Positions 22,861 to 34,162 are shown, counted from the stretch's first letter. The stretch is 64,000 bases of DNA from Phlebotomus papatasi (GCF_024763615.1 NC_077222.1:18476001-18540000); one strand, 5' to 3'. The notes: generated from the sequence alone by a model not told the origin. Translations and numbers: made by a program.

Positions 22861-24671
22861 GGTGAGATTCTTAACAATCTCACCTACTATAATCCTAACA
22901 AAATTTCATGTCGTCCGATCGACCTCAAACTTGGCCAAAATGTGTTTCAGCACTTCCTGATCACGAATATATATGTGGCTATTTTACGTTCCCGGCCGGC
23001 CGGCCGGCTGGCCGGCCGGCCGGCCGGCCGGCCGCTCTTTGGAGCTTAATAGCTCCTAAACTAAAAAAGATATCGACTTGCGGTTTTCGGCAAAGGTTAT
23101 ATATCGGGTGAAAATTGCAACTTGGTGCATTGACCCCCCACCCCCCACCCCTCCTTCCGCCATTTTGAAGACCCCCCTTTTTTTGTTTTCTCAATAGCTC
23201 CGCCCCTATGGCATCGAGCGGGCTCAAATTTTAGTATGTTATAGCTGGGCCTTAGAGCTTTCCATCAATACCAAACTTAAGGTCCTCCGACCCCCCTGAC
23301 CCGAGCTATAAGGGTCCAAAAAAAATTTCTTAAAATGCCCATAACTCCGGTTCTAATTGTCAGAATTTAAAAAGTGAGGGCTTTTTGGAAAGCTCTCGTG
23401 AAATGCCACTTCTTCTTCTAACATCGCAAGTTCATAAAACCACCGCTAGGGGCGCTATTATTAAAAAGAAAATTTTTAAATCTTATAAGTTAAATAACTC
23501 AAAAATTCCATTGTGCATCGGGCTGAAATTTTAGTATGTTGTAGCCGTTGATTATACCTATCAAAAAAAAAAAAACCTTAAGTCGATCCATAACCCCTGA
23601 CCCGAGCTATAAGGGGTCAAAGTTCGAACATTGACCGGCCTCTATCTCCGGTTCTAATTAACATAGCGACCTAAATTTTACCTTTTTGGTTTCGTCTCGA
23701 TGAGCACTTTCAGATGGAAGTTCAAAAAGTCACCACAGGTGGCGCTGTGATAGCGTCAAAATTCATCGAAATTCAAAGTCACTTTTCTCAAAAACGGCAT
23801 TGTGCAAGTTAATGAAATTTTAGTATGTTGTAGTCCAGTCTAGGATGTTTCCAAAATGGTGCGTATGTGCGCTGTGGTTTCAATAGAACCGGAGATATGA
23901 GGGGTCAAAGTTCACGAAATTCAAAAAATCATATCTCCGGTTCTATGTGACCGATTTTGATGAATGAGGGCTTAAACGAAAGATCTCACCAAATGCTACA
24001 GCTTTCTAGAATATTTGAACTTCGTGTGACCAACACCAGGGGCGCCACAGTCGAAAAACCAATTTCAATATCACATAACCTCAATTATCTCGACTGTCGC
24101 TGAACCGATTTTGATGATTACTTCGACATAATTGTAGAGCACATTTGTCTCTACATTTCGTCCATACATCATTTTCCGCTCAGACTACGCTATCACTCCG
24201 ATTTTGCCGTTTAAGTGTGAAAAAATTGATTTTTCCCATAATAACGCTTTGAAATCACTCAGATGCCAATTTGACTGCCTCTACTCCACCAAGACACTTA
24301 AAATAGGGTTTTAAATGGAAAGTCCCACAGAATACAACAATTCTTTGATATAGTTGAAGTTCAACAAATGACTACTTGGGGCACTCTGGATGAAAAAAAC
24401 AAGTTAAGAAACAAAAAACCTCGATTATCTTGGCTTCTGAGTAATCGATGAGTTCATGTTCTATGGAAAAATTATAGAGAACATTCTGGTCTACATTTCA
24501 CCCATATAACACTTTTCTGTCAGTTCATCCAAATCCTTGACATTTTGGTTTAAATACAAAATTTGTATAATTTCACGAATTTGATTCAAGATAACTGAAT
24601 GGCGTCTCCCAACTTCAGCTCCAAATCGAATTTGCATGCACTCCGAGTTAGCTCACGTTAAGAATCTCACC
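22861..24671. mobile_element. 1.8-kb modular element of unknown type
   Basis: TA flanks GGTGAGATTCTTAAC at 22861-22875 and its inverted copy GTTAAGAATCTCACC at 24657-24671. The interior is a degenerate tandem of about 300-bp units. Anchor words recur in order: TTTTAGTATGTT (about 23229, 23529, 23818), CTCCGGTTCTA (23345, 23646, 23935) and GGGGCGC-like (23449, 23739, 24039). GAGCTATAAGGG precedes the CTCCGG word in the first two. No long open frame with protein character. A direct repeat AATCTCACCTAC at both ends makes the exact boundary ambiguous. Confidence 0.6.
22992..23034. repeat. (GGCC)n tract
   Basis: 43 bp of almost pure GGCC repeats with a single T, self-complementary in every register. 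An extreme GC island in AT-rich DNA, inside the 1.8-kb element. Confidence 0.95.
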
Positions 24672-24673
24672 TA

Positions 24674-25332
24674 CATAAGCCGGTTAGGATTATCTGTCCC
24701 TTTCCTCTCAAGAGGTTATTTTGCCCTTGTCGGAGGGCAGAACGATGTGAAAAACACATAAATGTTCGATGGTGATCAGCATAATCAATCATTTCGGGAA
24801 TACAAATGCGACTGTGTCTCTGGCAATTCCTCAGGCCACCGCACATTCTATAAAAGGGCGCAAAAAAAAAAGAATGGGTAGTGGTATAAACTTCCGCCAG
24901 GCATGAACCCCTTAGGGCCTGTCCAAGAGATTCGACCCGACCGAACTGACCCAATATTTTGTGGGCCAGTGGGCGGAGGACAAGACGAACAGCATTGAGC
25001 CACATCGACATCAACAGAGTTGAAAATCTGCTGAGAAAGCAAAAAAGAACCAATGAATGAAAGAAGAAATATTCCAGAATTCCCATCTTGTTCTTAAATG
25101 TGCTATCTAAACTACATCTAATTGGCCAATCCAGTTGAATTCTAGTTGAATTATTCCAGTTGGATGCAGATTAAATCTCACATGTTATTTTACGAAGCTT
25201 TTCAATTTTGAGATCCAGCATACCAGAGCTTAAATTACTTTTTCATGTTAAAATAAAATAAATGTAAATATGTATTTTTTTTTAAATATTCCTACAAAGC
25301 AATACTATATTAAGACCTAAAGAGAAAAAAAT
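24674..25332. other. GC-moderate non-coding stretch with TATA-like motif
   Basis: TATAAAAG at 24849-24856 is a canonical TATA sequence but has no recognised transcript beside it. A 139-codon minus-strand frame shows no convincing family. Confidence 0.3.
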
Positions 25333-25333
25333 A

Positions 25334-25519
25334 AAGGAAGGCTTTCAGGTTTCGCACACACTCTGGCTTTGAGCACTTTATATTTTTTCCCATATTCCTT
25401 TACTGAATTTGACCTGTGGCAATTTACACATTTCCTGAAAAAAATTAAGTCAAATTAAATTAAAGTGTTAGTAGAAGCCAGAATATGTGCGGAGCCTTAG
25501 AGCCTTATCGACCTTCTCC
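25334..25519. mobile_element. MITE, copy of 11215-11410 family
   Basis: Starts AGGAAGGCTTTCAGGTTTCG and ends in decayed TTAGAGCCTTATCGACCTTC TCCT between TA dinucleotides. Shares CATATTCxTTTA and AAxTCTGAC/TTTGACC interior words. Confidence 0.72.
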
Positions 25520-25521
25520 TA

Positions 25522-26998
25522 CTTAGAAATCTTGATCTTAAAAATACGACAAAAAAATATGGAAGTCGTTTCTTAAGGTCCGAAAGCCTATATATAGAGG
25601 AATATATAAAATGCCGCCTATAGACAGCACTGGTGAGTCTTGGAAAAACTTAGACTTAACAATTTTGGTCAGTACTAGCATTTTTCCCGGCAAAGCAACT
25701 TTTCTTTTTAATATAAAAGTAAAACTTTACCGGGCAAAACAGTCAATCAGTGTTTTTTTTTTGTCCGGTAAAGTATTTCATTTTTGATCACCAAGAAAGT
25801 CAAAATTGATCAAAAATTATTTCATGCCACGTCTTTAATATATTAACATGGTTTACACTTACTTTTCATTCCTTTCTTGATCCTAAAATATTTAACAAAT
25901 TTATGCATTAAAAGATTATGATTTTTGTTTTAACCCTCTATCAGGTAAGACCGTCTAAAGACAGTCTTCACAAAAATCACATTTACTGCGATTACAAAGT
26001 TTCTATTTATTTAAAAGTGCTATAGTGTCCTCGGTAATAGTCTTACTAACATCTTTTGAAAGTTTGAACTCATTTTGAATCTTCTTTTAGTTGCTATCCT
26101 TAGTTTTGTGTGACAGGCCAGAGAAAAAGTAACAAAAAATATTTGTGCAAAAACTCATTTCCAATTTCAAGAAAAATACCGATTTAAAGTTATCTGACTA
26201 AAATAAATTTATTTTTTACTGAAAGATGTGTCATTCTACTTTGTATATTTTATTTGAAAAAAATTAAAAAAAAGTAAAAATGTGAATTTTAAAAGCAAAA
26301 ATAGTTTCAAAAAAAATTATATTTTTTCACTTAGCGCCTAAACTAAGAGAAATAATGAAGAATGGATGGTTTTTTCGACTTTATTGGACCATAATTATCC
26401 TAGAAAACATTGTTTTAGAACTTTTTTCGCATATTAAAGAAAACTCTGTTAGAGGGTTAAACATTTCATGTCCAACTGCAAAATTCTATGCCAATCAATG
26501 TTGTGTTAACACTTGGATGGACTCTAGTGCATGCTGCTGCTAAATTTGTTTTGAATTGTATTTTTTACTATAAAGAATATATCATATTGCCTGAAGGTAC
26601 GATTGAATACGTGCAGAATTTATCTGACTATTTTTTCGATTATAGAATTTCAGATGAAAATTAAATTTTTTTTATGAAAAAAAAATTAAAACATCTAAAA
26701 AGTACATTTTTGAATAAATAATAAAAAGGGGTGGTAAAGCGTTTTAAGTTTTGCGAAAATGCTTGCATCATTTACCATTTATCGATTCACATTCGATTTC
26801 AACCTATTTAAAAATCACTCGAAATATCGCACAAATTACATTAAAAGTAATGCAAATGAATTTCAGATAAAATTATTTATTCATGACCACTTCATTACCG
26901 GTTCATAACCGAATGGCACCGATTCTGGTCTTATCATAAATTCCAAGACCTTTCCAACAAGTTCAAAAATTTACACATGTTTTGCTCAATAAAGGACC
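25522..26998. other. AT-rich non-coding DNA
   Basis: Contains ACTTTACCGGGCAAAAC and CCGGTAAAGT words around 25680-25780 that may be a decayed inverted repeat. No gene recognised. Confidence 0.4.
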
Positions 26999-26999
26999 A

Positions 27000-27085
27000 C
27001 GTCCTTCAAGTCCCCTACTGCGCATGTAACCAGGGGACAAGGGACAAACACACAAGTTTGGAGTAGTTTGAATTACCTTACATAA
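27000..27085 (-). pseudogene. fragment related to the 9447-9707 retroelement
   Basis: On the minus strand, GGTAATTCAAAC followed by ACTTGTGTGTTTGTCC matches the 9447-9707 relic, and one frame reads QTTPNLCVCPLSP. This fits the same QTxxHLxxC-like tail, heavily decayed. Confidence 0.35.
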
Positions 27086-27910
27086 AGGTTAAAAATATGC
27101 TCCTGTCAGACTTTTAAACCTGTGACTTTGCAAAACCGTTATTATGAATGATTCTACGGAATTTTTGTATATGGACGTGGACTATATGTCTGTCTGGGTC
27201 TGGGTGGCCTGGGTAGTCCGGGTAATCTCTGAAAGATGGTTTTAGAGGAGAAGGAGGAGAGGTGGAGGTAAAGGGATCATAAGGTTCACTTATAAGATCT
27301 CCCGTAGGCCCCAAGTCTCTATCTTTAACAGTTTGGCCTCTAGGCGTGGTAACAGCTGAACAGACTGACGGATAAACGGATAAACGGAAAAATGGACGGA
27401 CAAATAATGCAATGTTATTTATCCGTCCGTTTTTCGGGTGAGAAATTGAAGGAATATCATATTGCTATCTCGTAGAGTTGGAGCAGTAATAAAAACAGAG
27501 CTAACCTTTTTTATAAATATTCTCGGTAAGCTTTCAAGTTAATGTATGCGTTTTATTTCATGTTTTCGATTTATTAATATTTTTTTAAATTAATTTTAAA
27601 GATCCATTTACAAAAGGTTATTTTTATTCGAAATCTCCCTTTCGAAAAAAAATCCCCTAATAAATTTCACGCTGGTGTAATTTTGCATTTTTTTTGCCGC
27701 TTAATATCTCATTCGCAAAGCTTTATATTCGAAGTTTTCGAAAATCTGTGCTTTCAAGAATGATGTCTTCTTGAAGTTGGCTTAAAAGTGAAGCATTATC
27801 GAATTCAGCATTTTTAAAATTTAACAAGAAAATTTCGAGAAATCTTCGATTTTTATTCGCCATTTCTCATTATTTTCCTGATAGCAACAACTAACCAAAA
27901 GAACCTAAAG
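27086..27910. other. non-coding, small GGATAAACGG hairpin
   Basis: GACGGATAAACGGATAAACG at about 27366 and TTATTTATCCGTCCG at about 27416 form a hairpin. The proline-rich minus-strand frame at 27114-27314 has no recognised family. Confidence 0.35.
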
Positions 27911-28514
27911 CGGTTTTCAGACTAAAGGTTTAACCCAGTTCCCGAAGGTCTCAAAATCCTAAATAGCAATTGATTTTATTGGTTTTTCATAATAGTATTG
28001 CTCATTTGCCCTTAATAATCCAATCCAAATTTTCCAAAAATTCTTCACTAATAAGAAAACAAAGACGTTAAGCCATATGTCAGGCTTAGGTCTGAAGCCC
28101 GTATAATACGGGCTTCAGACCCAAGGCTTAGCTATATGGCTTAACTGCTCTAATTCCTTATCAATCACGATTTTTTGAAAAAAAAAAAACTTATGACTGG
28201 CATATTAAAGATAATTAACCTATTAGGCTTTCAAAAAGCAATAAAATTGCTCGCTATATAGGATTTTGGAATCTTCTGGATCTGGGTAAAACCTCTCCGG
28301 GTTAGAGCGGTCTTCAGACTAGAGGTTTAGCTCAGTTCCTGAAGGTTATAAAATATTAAATGGCGAACAATTTTATTGGTTCTTGAGAATCTAATAGGTT
28401 ATTTATCTTTGATAATCCAATACTACGTTATTTATTTTTATAAAAAACCATAATTGATAAGAAATGAGAGCAGTTAAGCCATATTGCATAGCCTTTGGTC
28501 TGAAGCCCGTATAA
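27911..28514. repeat. cluster of three inverted/tandem 200-bp units
   Basis: Unit 1 (about 27911-28104) and unit 3 (about 28307-28514) are forward, unit 2 (about 28105-28300) is inverted. Units 1 and 2 meet at the palindrome CCCGTATAATACGGG. Shared words: TTCAGACTAxAGGTTTA, CAGTTCCxGAAGG, GGTCTGAAGCCCGTAT. A lone inverted copy is at 58521-58738. Confidence 0.75.
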
Positions 28515-28737
28515 CTTTCCTGGAATAGTAAATTCGAGATTCCATTGCCTTTTTTCTTCATTAGACGAATGCCCATGAATTTTCCCATAATTTCACAAAG
28601 TTTCTAATTGAAACTGAAAGCTTATCAGTCGGACTTTCGATTTGAGCCGGAACACACGGAGGAAACTTGTAACAAGCGCCAGGGTATTTTATCTCAGAAA
28701 TGGACCACTACCGGAAGATTTTTCTGAACTCGCATTT

Positions 28738-28990
28738 CACTGAAAAAAAAAGAGGGTGCGATTCACATTTTTTCCTCATAACTTTAACACTTTTTAGGTG
28801 TAAAAATTTATCAACATTCTTTAATGTTAATTTTACGCCTTTCTAAGGGTAAAATTAACATGAAAAAAGGTAACTTTAACCCCTAATACACCTAAAAAGG
28901 GTAATATTTACACCGATTTCGGATCAATACTGCAGGGTAAAATAAACATTTCCGGAATGTTATTTTAACTTTTTCGGATTTCTCTCAGTG
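28738..28990. mobile_element. MITE, CACTGAGA termini
   Basis: 253 bp. Starts CACTGAAAAAAAAAGAGGGT and ends TTCGGATTTCTCTCAGTG. Interior has short inverted words (GGTGTAAAAATTTATCAACA, TTTTTAGGTGTA). Copies at 55187-55437, 55541-56697 (interrupted) and 61201-61453. Confidence 0.85.
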
Positions 28991-30323
28991 TTCGAAATAT
29001 CTCCATTTGAAAAACGATCTCAAAGAAATCCAGTGTTAGAAAGCTGATTGCGATTTCTTTTAAATTCTGTTCTATGTTGTTGGCAGCTCTGTTGCCTTGG
29101 CATCATGTGCAGAAAAATGGTGAATAAAATATAAGACTCATGAGCCCAGGTAATATATATCTTTTTTCCCATCTAAGTACCTTTCTGTTGAATTTGTTGA
29201 TGATATTGGAAATGGCCTGTTATTTGGCTCAAGCAAAAAAATATATACCCATCTTTCCCTGAACTTCAGCTTTCATCGCGACGGAGGAAATAAAACTTTG
29301 AGCAATTATTTGCTTTTATATCGCAAAAAGTAATATTTTTTTTCCATCTAGACACTTTTACGACCAACTGAAGATTTACAAATAAACTGCGTTCCTAACC
29401 CTCAGTGACATACAGAAATAGATTTTCTATTGATGCGACCTCCTATTCAGATGAATAGGGGGTTGAATGGGCGCAATAATGAACTCTTGGTGTATCAATG
29501 TCGTTTCAGTTTGAAGATGGTGGTATGATATTGATGAAGGAGTTAGTGTTATAATTGTAAGGTGCGGGATTATATGAATATGAATAGGACTATTAATGGA
29601 CATTTATGATTATACCGGAAGGAACCTTTGATAAAGTTTTGAGTGTGGAAAACTTTGCAATAACTCCATGCTTCTGAAAGTAATCTCTCTTTTGGAATTC
29701 AAAATGCCTCACCCATATGCACAACATTGTAAATCCAATGAATTTATCTCTCTTTATTCTGCGCAACCCCTTTTGCTTTTGAGTAGCAAAAAGCATCCAC
29801 CCTCATCATGTATCTGACTGAATTTTATTTATATGATAATGACTTTGAGTGTTTCTCTGGAAAGGGTGTCTGGTTGGTTGAAATCAATTCAAGAAGATCA
29901 ATTGCAAAGAGAGAAGAGAAGGAATTGCCTTTCTTCCGCCAAAGCTCGCAAGCTGCTCCCGCAACATTGATTGATCTTCATTCGCACGCAATGAAATGGT
30001 AATTTTTTGACACCGCAACCACATCTTCAGTGCAAAGCAGTTGATGGGCGGGATATTCATGAGGATTCCACCATCGAATTGTTGAGCAAAATGTGTTCAA
30101 TTTGAAATCCATCGATCAACTTAGCATAAAGACTCCAAAATGAGTATGTTTATCCCACCTAAAAGACATCCCTAGCTCTTATTTTTGTTGATTCAACACC
30201 AAGAAAAAATGTCTTTGACTTTCACCACACCCACTAAACCCATTTAATTCCAATTGAAACTGACTGACAAACAATGGAAGGGTCCTGTATCTTCCATCAT
30301 TCATCACGACAAACCTTTAAAAA
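28991..30323. other. unique non-coding DNA
   Basis: No repeat bounds or exon recognised. The frame at 29808-30002 is open but without family resemblance. Confidence 0.5.
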
Positions 30324-30637
30324 CACAGAGAAAATTTTTCAAGTATCCAGATTCAATACCCATGGTATTGATTTTAATCCCACCATTTCAATACCAAAAT
30401 TATCCCAAATTTTCTTGAAAATAAGTGCATATTGGGATTGATTTTAATTTCTAGAACAAAGTTAAGAAATATTGGGATTACTTTTAGGACATATTGGTAT
30501 TAAATTTTTGAAATTAATTTTTTGAGGAGGAAATGGTATTGTTTCTATCTCAATTTGAGATTGAATTTTAGAATTCGTGGGATTAATTTAATCCCATTGC
30601 AGCATTGATTTTTGAAAGTCATTATTTATTAGGAAAC

Positions 30638-31451
30638 AGTATTGATTCTATCCCATTCTGGTATTGATTCTATCCTATTTTGGTATTGATTCTATCCCAT
30701 TTTGGTATTGATTCTATCCCACTCTGGGATTGATTCTATCTCACTCTGGGATTGATTCTATCCCATTTTGGGATTGATTCTATCCCACTCTGGGATTGAT
30801 TCTATCCCATTCTGGGATTGATTCTATCCCATTCTGGGATTGATTCTATCCCACTCTGGGATTGATTCTATCCCACTTTGGGATTGATTCTATCCCATTT
30901 TGGTATTGATTCTATCCCACTCTGGGATTGATTCTATCCCATTCTGGGATTAATTCTATCCCATTCTGGGATTGATTCTATCCCATTTTGGGATTGATTC
31001 TATCCCATTCTGGGATTGATTCTATCCCACTCTGGGATTGATTCTATCCCATTCTGGGATTGATTCTATCCCACTCTGGGATTAATTCTATACCACTCTG
31101 GGATTAATTCTATCCCATTTTGGGATTGATTCTATCCCACTCTGGGATTAATTCTATCCCACTCTGGGATTGATTCTATCCCACTTTGGGATTGATTCTA
31201 TCCCATTTTGGTATTGATTCTATCCCACTCTGGGATTGATTCTATCCCACTCTGCGATTAATTCTATCCCACTCTGGGATTGAATCAATCCCATTTTGGG
31301 ATTGATTCTATCCCATTCTGGGATTGATTCTATCCCACTCTGGGATTGATTCTATCCCATTTTGGGATTGATTCTATCCCATTCTGGAATTGATTCTATT
31401 CCACTGTGGGATTAATTCTATCCCACTTTGGGATTGATTCTATCCCATTTT
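30638..31451 (+). repeat. 22-bp minisatellite, forward arm, 37 monomers
   Basis: Consensus GGGATTGATTCTATCCCACT CT. Read monomer by monomer I count 37 without an indel (814 bp). Variants are GGT for GGG, TAATT for TGATT, and ACTCT/ATTCT/ATTTT ends. Each monomer has a GGGAT...ATCCC inverted core. Confidence 0.93.
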
Positions 31452-31715
31452 GGTATTTACTACCCCATTTTGGTATTTTGATGTGTACACTGTATCCACT
31501 GCAGCCCTTTTGCACTAATAACCAGGCAAAAGACAGCGTACACTCAGATTTCACTTTAAATACAGAACACTCGCACAAGACACGTCATTACCATCCTCCT
31601 TCCCAAACCGATTCCAAAAGGACTATAGGGTATTGATTTTATCCCACTGAGGTATATATTCTACGATACTATGGTATCCGTTTTATATTATTAAGGTATC
31701 ATTCTCATTCCCGAT
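31452..31715. repeat. spacer between opposed minisatellite arms
   Basis: 264 bp, mostly unrelated to the monomer (CCACTGCAGCCCTTTTGCAC) with decayed monomer words at both edges. It would form the loop of a long hairpin. Confidence 0.8.
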
Positions 31716-32529
31716 GGGATAGAATCAATCCCAGAGTGGGATAGAACCAATACCAAAATGGGATAAAATCAATCCCAGAGTGGGATAGATTCAATCACAG
31801 AGTGGGATAGAATTAATCCCAGAGTGGGATAGAATCAATCCCAGAGTGGGATAGAATCAATCCCAAAATGGGATAGAATCAATCCCAGAATGGGATAGAA
31901 TTAATCCCAGAATGGGATAGAATCAATCCCAGAGTGGGATAGAATCAATCCCAAAATGGGATAGAATCAATCCCAGAATGGGATAGAATCAATACCAAAA
32001 TGGGATTGAATCAATCCCAAAATGGGATAGAATCAATCCCAAAGTGGGATAGATTCAATCACAGAGTGGGATAGAATCAATCCCAGAGTGGGATAGAATT
32101 AATCCCAGAGTGGGATAGAATCAATCCCAGAATGGGATAGAATCAATACCAAAATGGGATTGAATCAATCCCAAAATGGGATAGAATCAATCCCAAAGTG
32201 GGATAGATTCAATCACAGAGTGGGATAGAATCAATCCCAGAATGGGATAGAATCAATCCCAGAATGGGATAGAATCAATACCAAAATGGGATTGAATCAA
32301 TCCCAAAATGGGATAGAATCAATCCCAAAGTGGGATAGATTCAATCACAGAGTGGGATAGAATCAATCCCAGAGTGGGATAGAATTAATCCCAGAGTGGA
32401 ATAGAATCAATCCCAAAATGGGATAGAATCAATCCCAGAGTGGGATAGAATTGATCCCAGAGTGGGATAGAATCAATACCAAAATGGGATTGAATCAATC
32501 CCAAAATGGGATAGAATCAATACTGGAGT
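31716..32529 (-). repeat. 22-bp minisatellite, reverse arm, 37 monomers
   Basis: Consensus GGGATAGAATCAATCCCAGA GT, the reverse complement of the forward arm. Again 37 monomers without an indel (814 bp). Recurrent special monomers show higher-order periods of 6 and 7 monomers. Confidence 0.93.
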
Positions 32530-32620
32530 ACCCTAAAGTCAATACTGAAATTATATGAAATTAATCCCACAATGGGATGAAATTAGAAACTCATTGTGCT
32601 GTAATAAAGGAAACTCAAGC

Positions 32621-32740
32621 AGTCCCGTGGCGCAACTGGCTAAGGCGTCGACTCTCAAGTGAAGATTTGCTGCAAAGTTGTGAGATCGAATCTCGGCCGA
32701 TGCAAAAAAATGGATTCTTGGTTGGACTTTGCGAAAATCA
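32621..32740 (+). mobile_element. tRNA-derived SINE head inside the minisatellite element
   Basis: GTGGCGCAACTGGCTAAGGC is a good A box with tRNA-like D stem, and GTGAGATCGAATCTCGGCC a good B box about 50 bp on. The short body ends near 32740 where monomer-like sequence resumes. A true tRNA gene is unlikely: no closed acceptor stem and no pol III terminator directly after. Confidence 0.65.
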
Positions 32741-33030
32741 ATACTACATTGGAATGAAATTAATACCAAAATGGGATAAAAAAATCAATACCGGAGTACT
32801 CTAAAATCAATACCAAAGGGGGAAGAAAATCAATACGAAAAATAGGATGAAAATACCCTAAAATCAATACGAAAATTGGGATAAAAATATCCTGAAATCA
32901 ATACGGAAAATGGGATAAAAACACCCTAAAATCAATACCAAGATGGGATAAAATTAATACCACAATACCCTAAAATCAATACTAACGAGGTATTGATTCC
33001 AAGGAATATTTTTTTAATCAATACCTAAAT

Positions 33031-33383
33031 ACCCTAAAATCAATCCCAGAATGGGATAGAATCAATCCCAGAATGGGATAGAATCAATCCCAGAGTGGGA
33101 TAGAATCAATCCCAGAGTGGGATAGAATCAATCCCAAAATGGGATAGAATCAATCCCAAAATGGGATAGAATCAATCCCAAAATGGGATAGAATCAATCC
33201 CAGAGTGGGATAGAATCAATACCAGAATGGGATAGAATCAATCCCAGAATGGGATAGAATCAATCCCAGAGTGGGATAAAAATCAATACCAGAGTGGGAT
33301 AGAATCAATACCAAAATGGGATAGAATCAATACCAGAATGGGATAGAATCAATACCAAAATGGGATAGAATCAATACTCATTG
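33031..33383 (-). repeat. 22-bp minisatellite, third array
   Basis: About 15 monomers in the same orientation as the reverse arm, with at least one 1-bp insertion (GGGATAAAAATCAATACC). Separated from that arm by the SINE and decayed monomers. Confidence 0.9.
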
Positions 33384-33546
33384 CGATTGAAATTTAATGA
33401 TTTTATGGTATTAAATCAATGACAGAGATTTTCTTGAATTTAATCCCAAAATACCCTAGAATTTAATACCACGAGGTATTGGAGCCCTTTTAATACCAAA
33501 AGTATCCCAAAAAAGTATTGATTCTAGGGTATTTTTTTTCTCTGTG

Positions 33547-34162
33547 AAGTAATCCCTCAAAATAAAGTGTCTGCCAAAAGAGTAAAAGTTGAGCTTTCGT
33601 ACCACTTCACGGCTTTTTTTCTTTCTCATAAACCGCAGATTCCAGTTTTCAAGATTTAAAATGCTCTTTGCATGGGAAAACAGATTAAAAGATTCACAAG
33701 AGAACCATGCCCTCATCCCATGGAGCACCACATCATACTACTGACATTTATAAATTTAATTTTCCTTCTTCACTTCTTTTCCCTTCGTGTTTTTTTCCAG
33801 TTGAGATAAATAAACTACATATATGACTGACGAAGAGATAAGTCAGTCTCGGTGATAAATTTATTTTTACTCGTTCCGTGTTGAAAATACGTAGATGAAT
33901 ATTGTATGGAAGCGCCTGAAAAGGATGAGGAAGGGTTCTTAGGAAGTCAACAGCTAAACACCAACACATCAGCAAATTAAACGATGCTGAAAAATTCATG
34001 GCTTTTTAAAGAATTGTTGCTTTAAATTGTGCTTGAATTTTCGTGGTATTTTAAACTTTTTATAAATCAAAATTAAACAATATTTTCAATATTTGTAGAA
34101 TTTTTTTTAAATAACAAGGCAAAATTTAAAAGTAGATAATGGCCTAATTTCCTCTATCTTAC
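33547..34162. other. unique non-coding DNA
   Basis: No supportable feature. Confidence 0.5.

Larger units (their letters stand above)
30324..33546. mobile_element. 3.2-kb TIR element filled with opposed 22-bp minisatellites
   Basis: CACAGAGAAAA at 30324 and TTTTCTCTGTG ending at 33546 are inverted termini. Inside lie diverged GGTATTGATTxTAATCCC words, a forward array (30638-31451), a 264-bp spacer, a reverse array (31716-32529), a SINE (about 32621), decayed monomers and a third array (33031-33383). No open frame other than repeat-encoded ones. Confidence 0.7.

Noticed and set aside
22979..23227. Frames with AGRPAGRPAGRP repeats
   Set aside because: Translation of the GGCC tract.
24849..24856. 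TATAAAAG promoter
   Set aside because: No initiator, transcript or coding exon recognised downstream on the plus strand; AT-rich DNA gives such motifs by chance.
24667..25086. 139-codon minus-strand frame with hydrophobic start
   Set aside because: No family resemblance, no splice or promoter context on that strand, and the frame runs into the end of the 1.8-kb element.
27114..27314. Proline-rich minus-strand frame beginning near GPTGDLISEPYDPF
   Set aside because: Looks protein-like in composition but has no recognised domain and lies beside a GGATAAACGG hairpin; not enough to call a gene.
32621..32700. tRNA gene
   Set aside because: Good A and B boxes but no complete cloverleaf, no terminator after the acceptor stem, and related heads occur with SINE bodies.
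30593..33400. Short open frames within the 22-bp arrays
   Set aside because: 22 is not a multiple of 3 and the translated strings are repeat artefacts.
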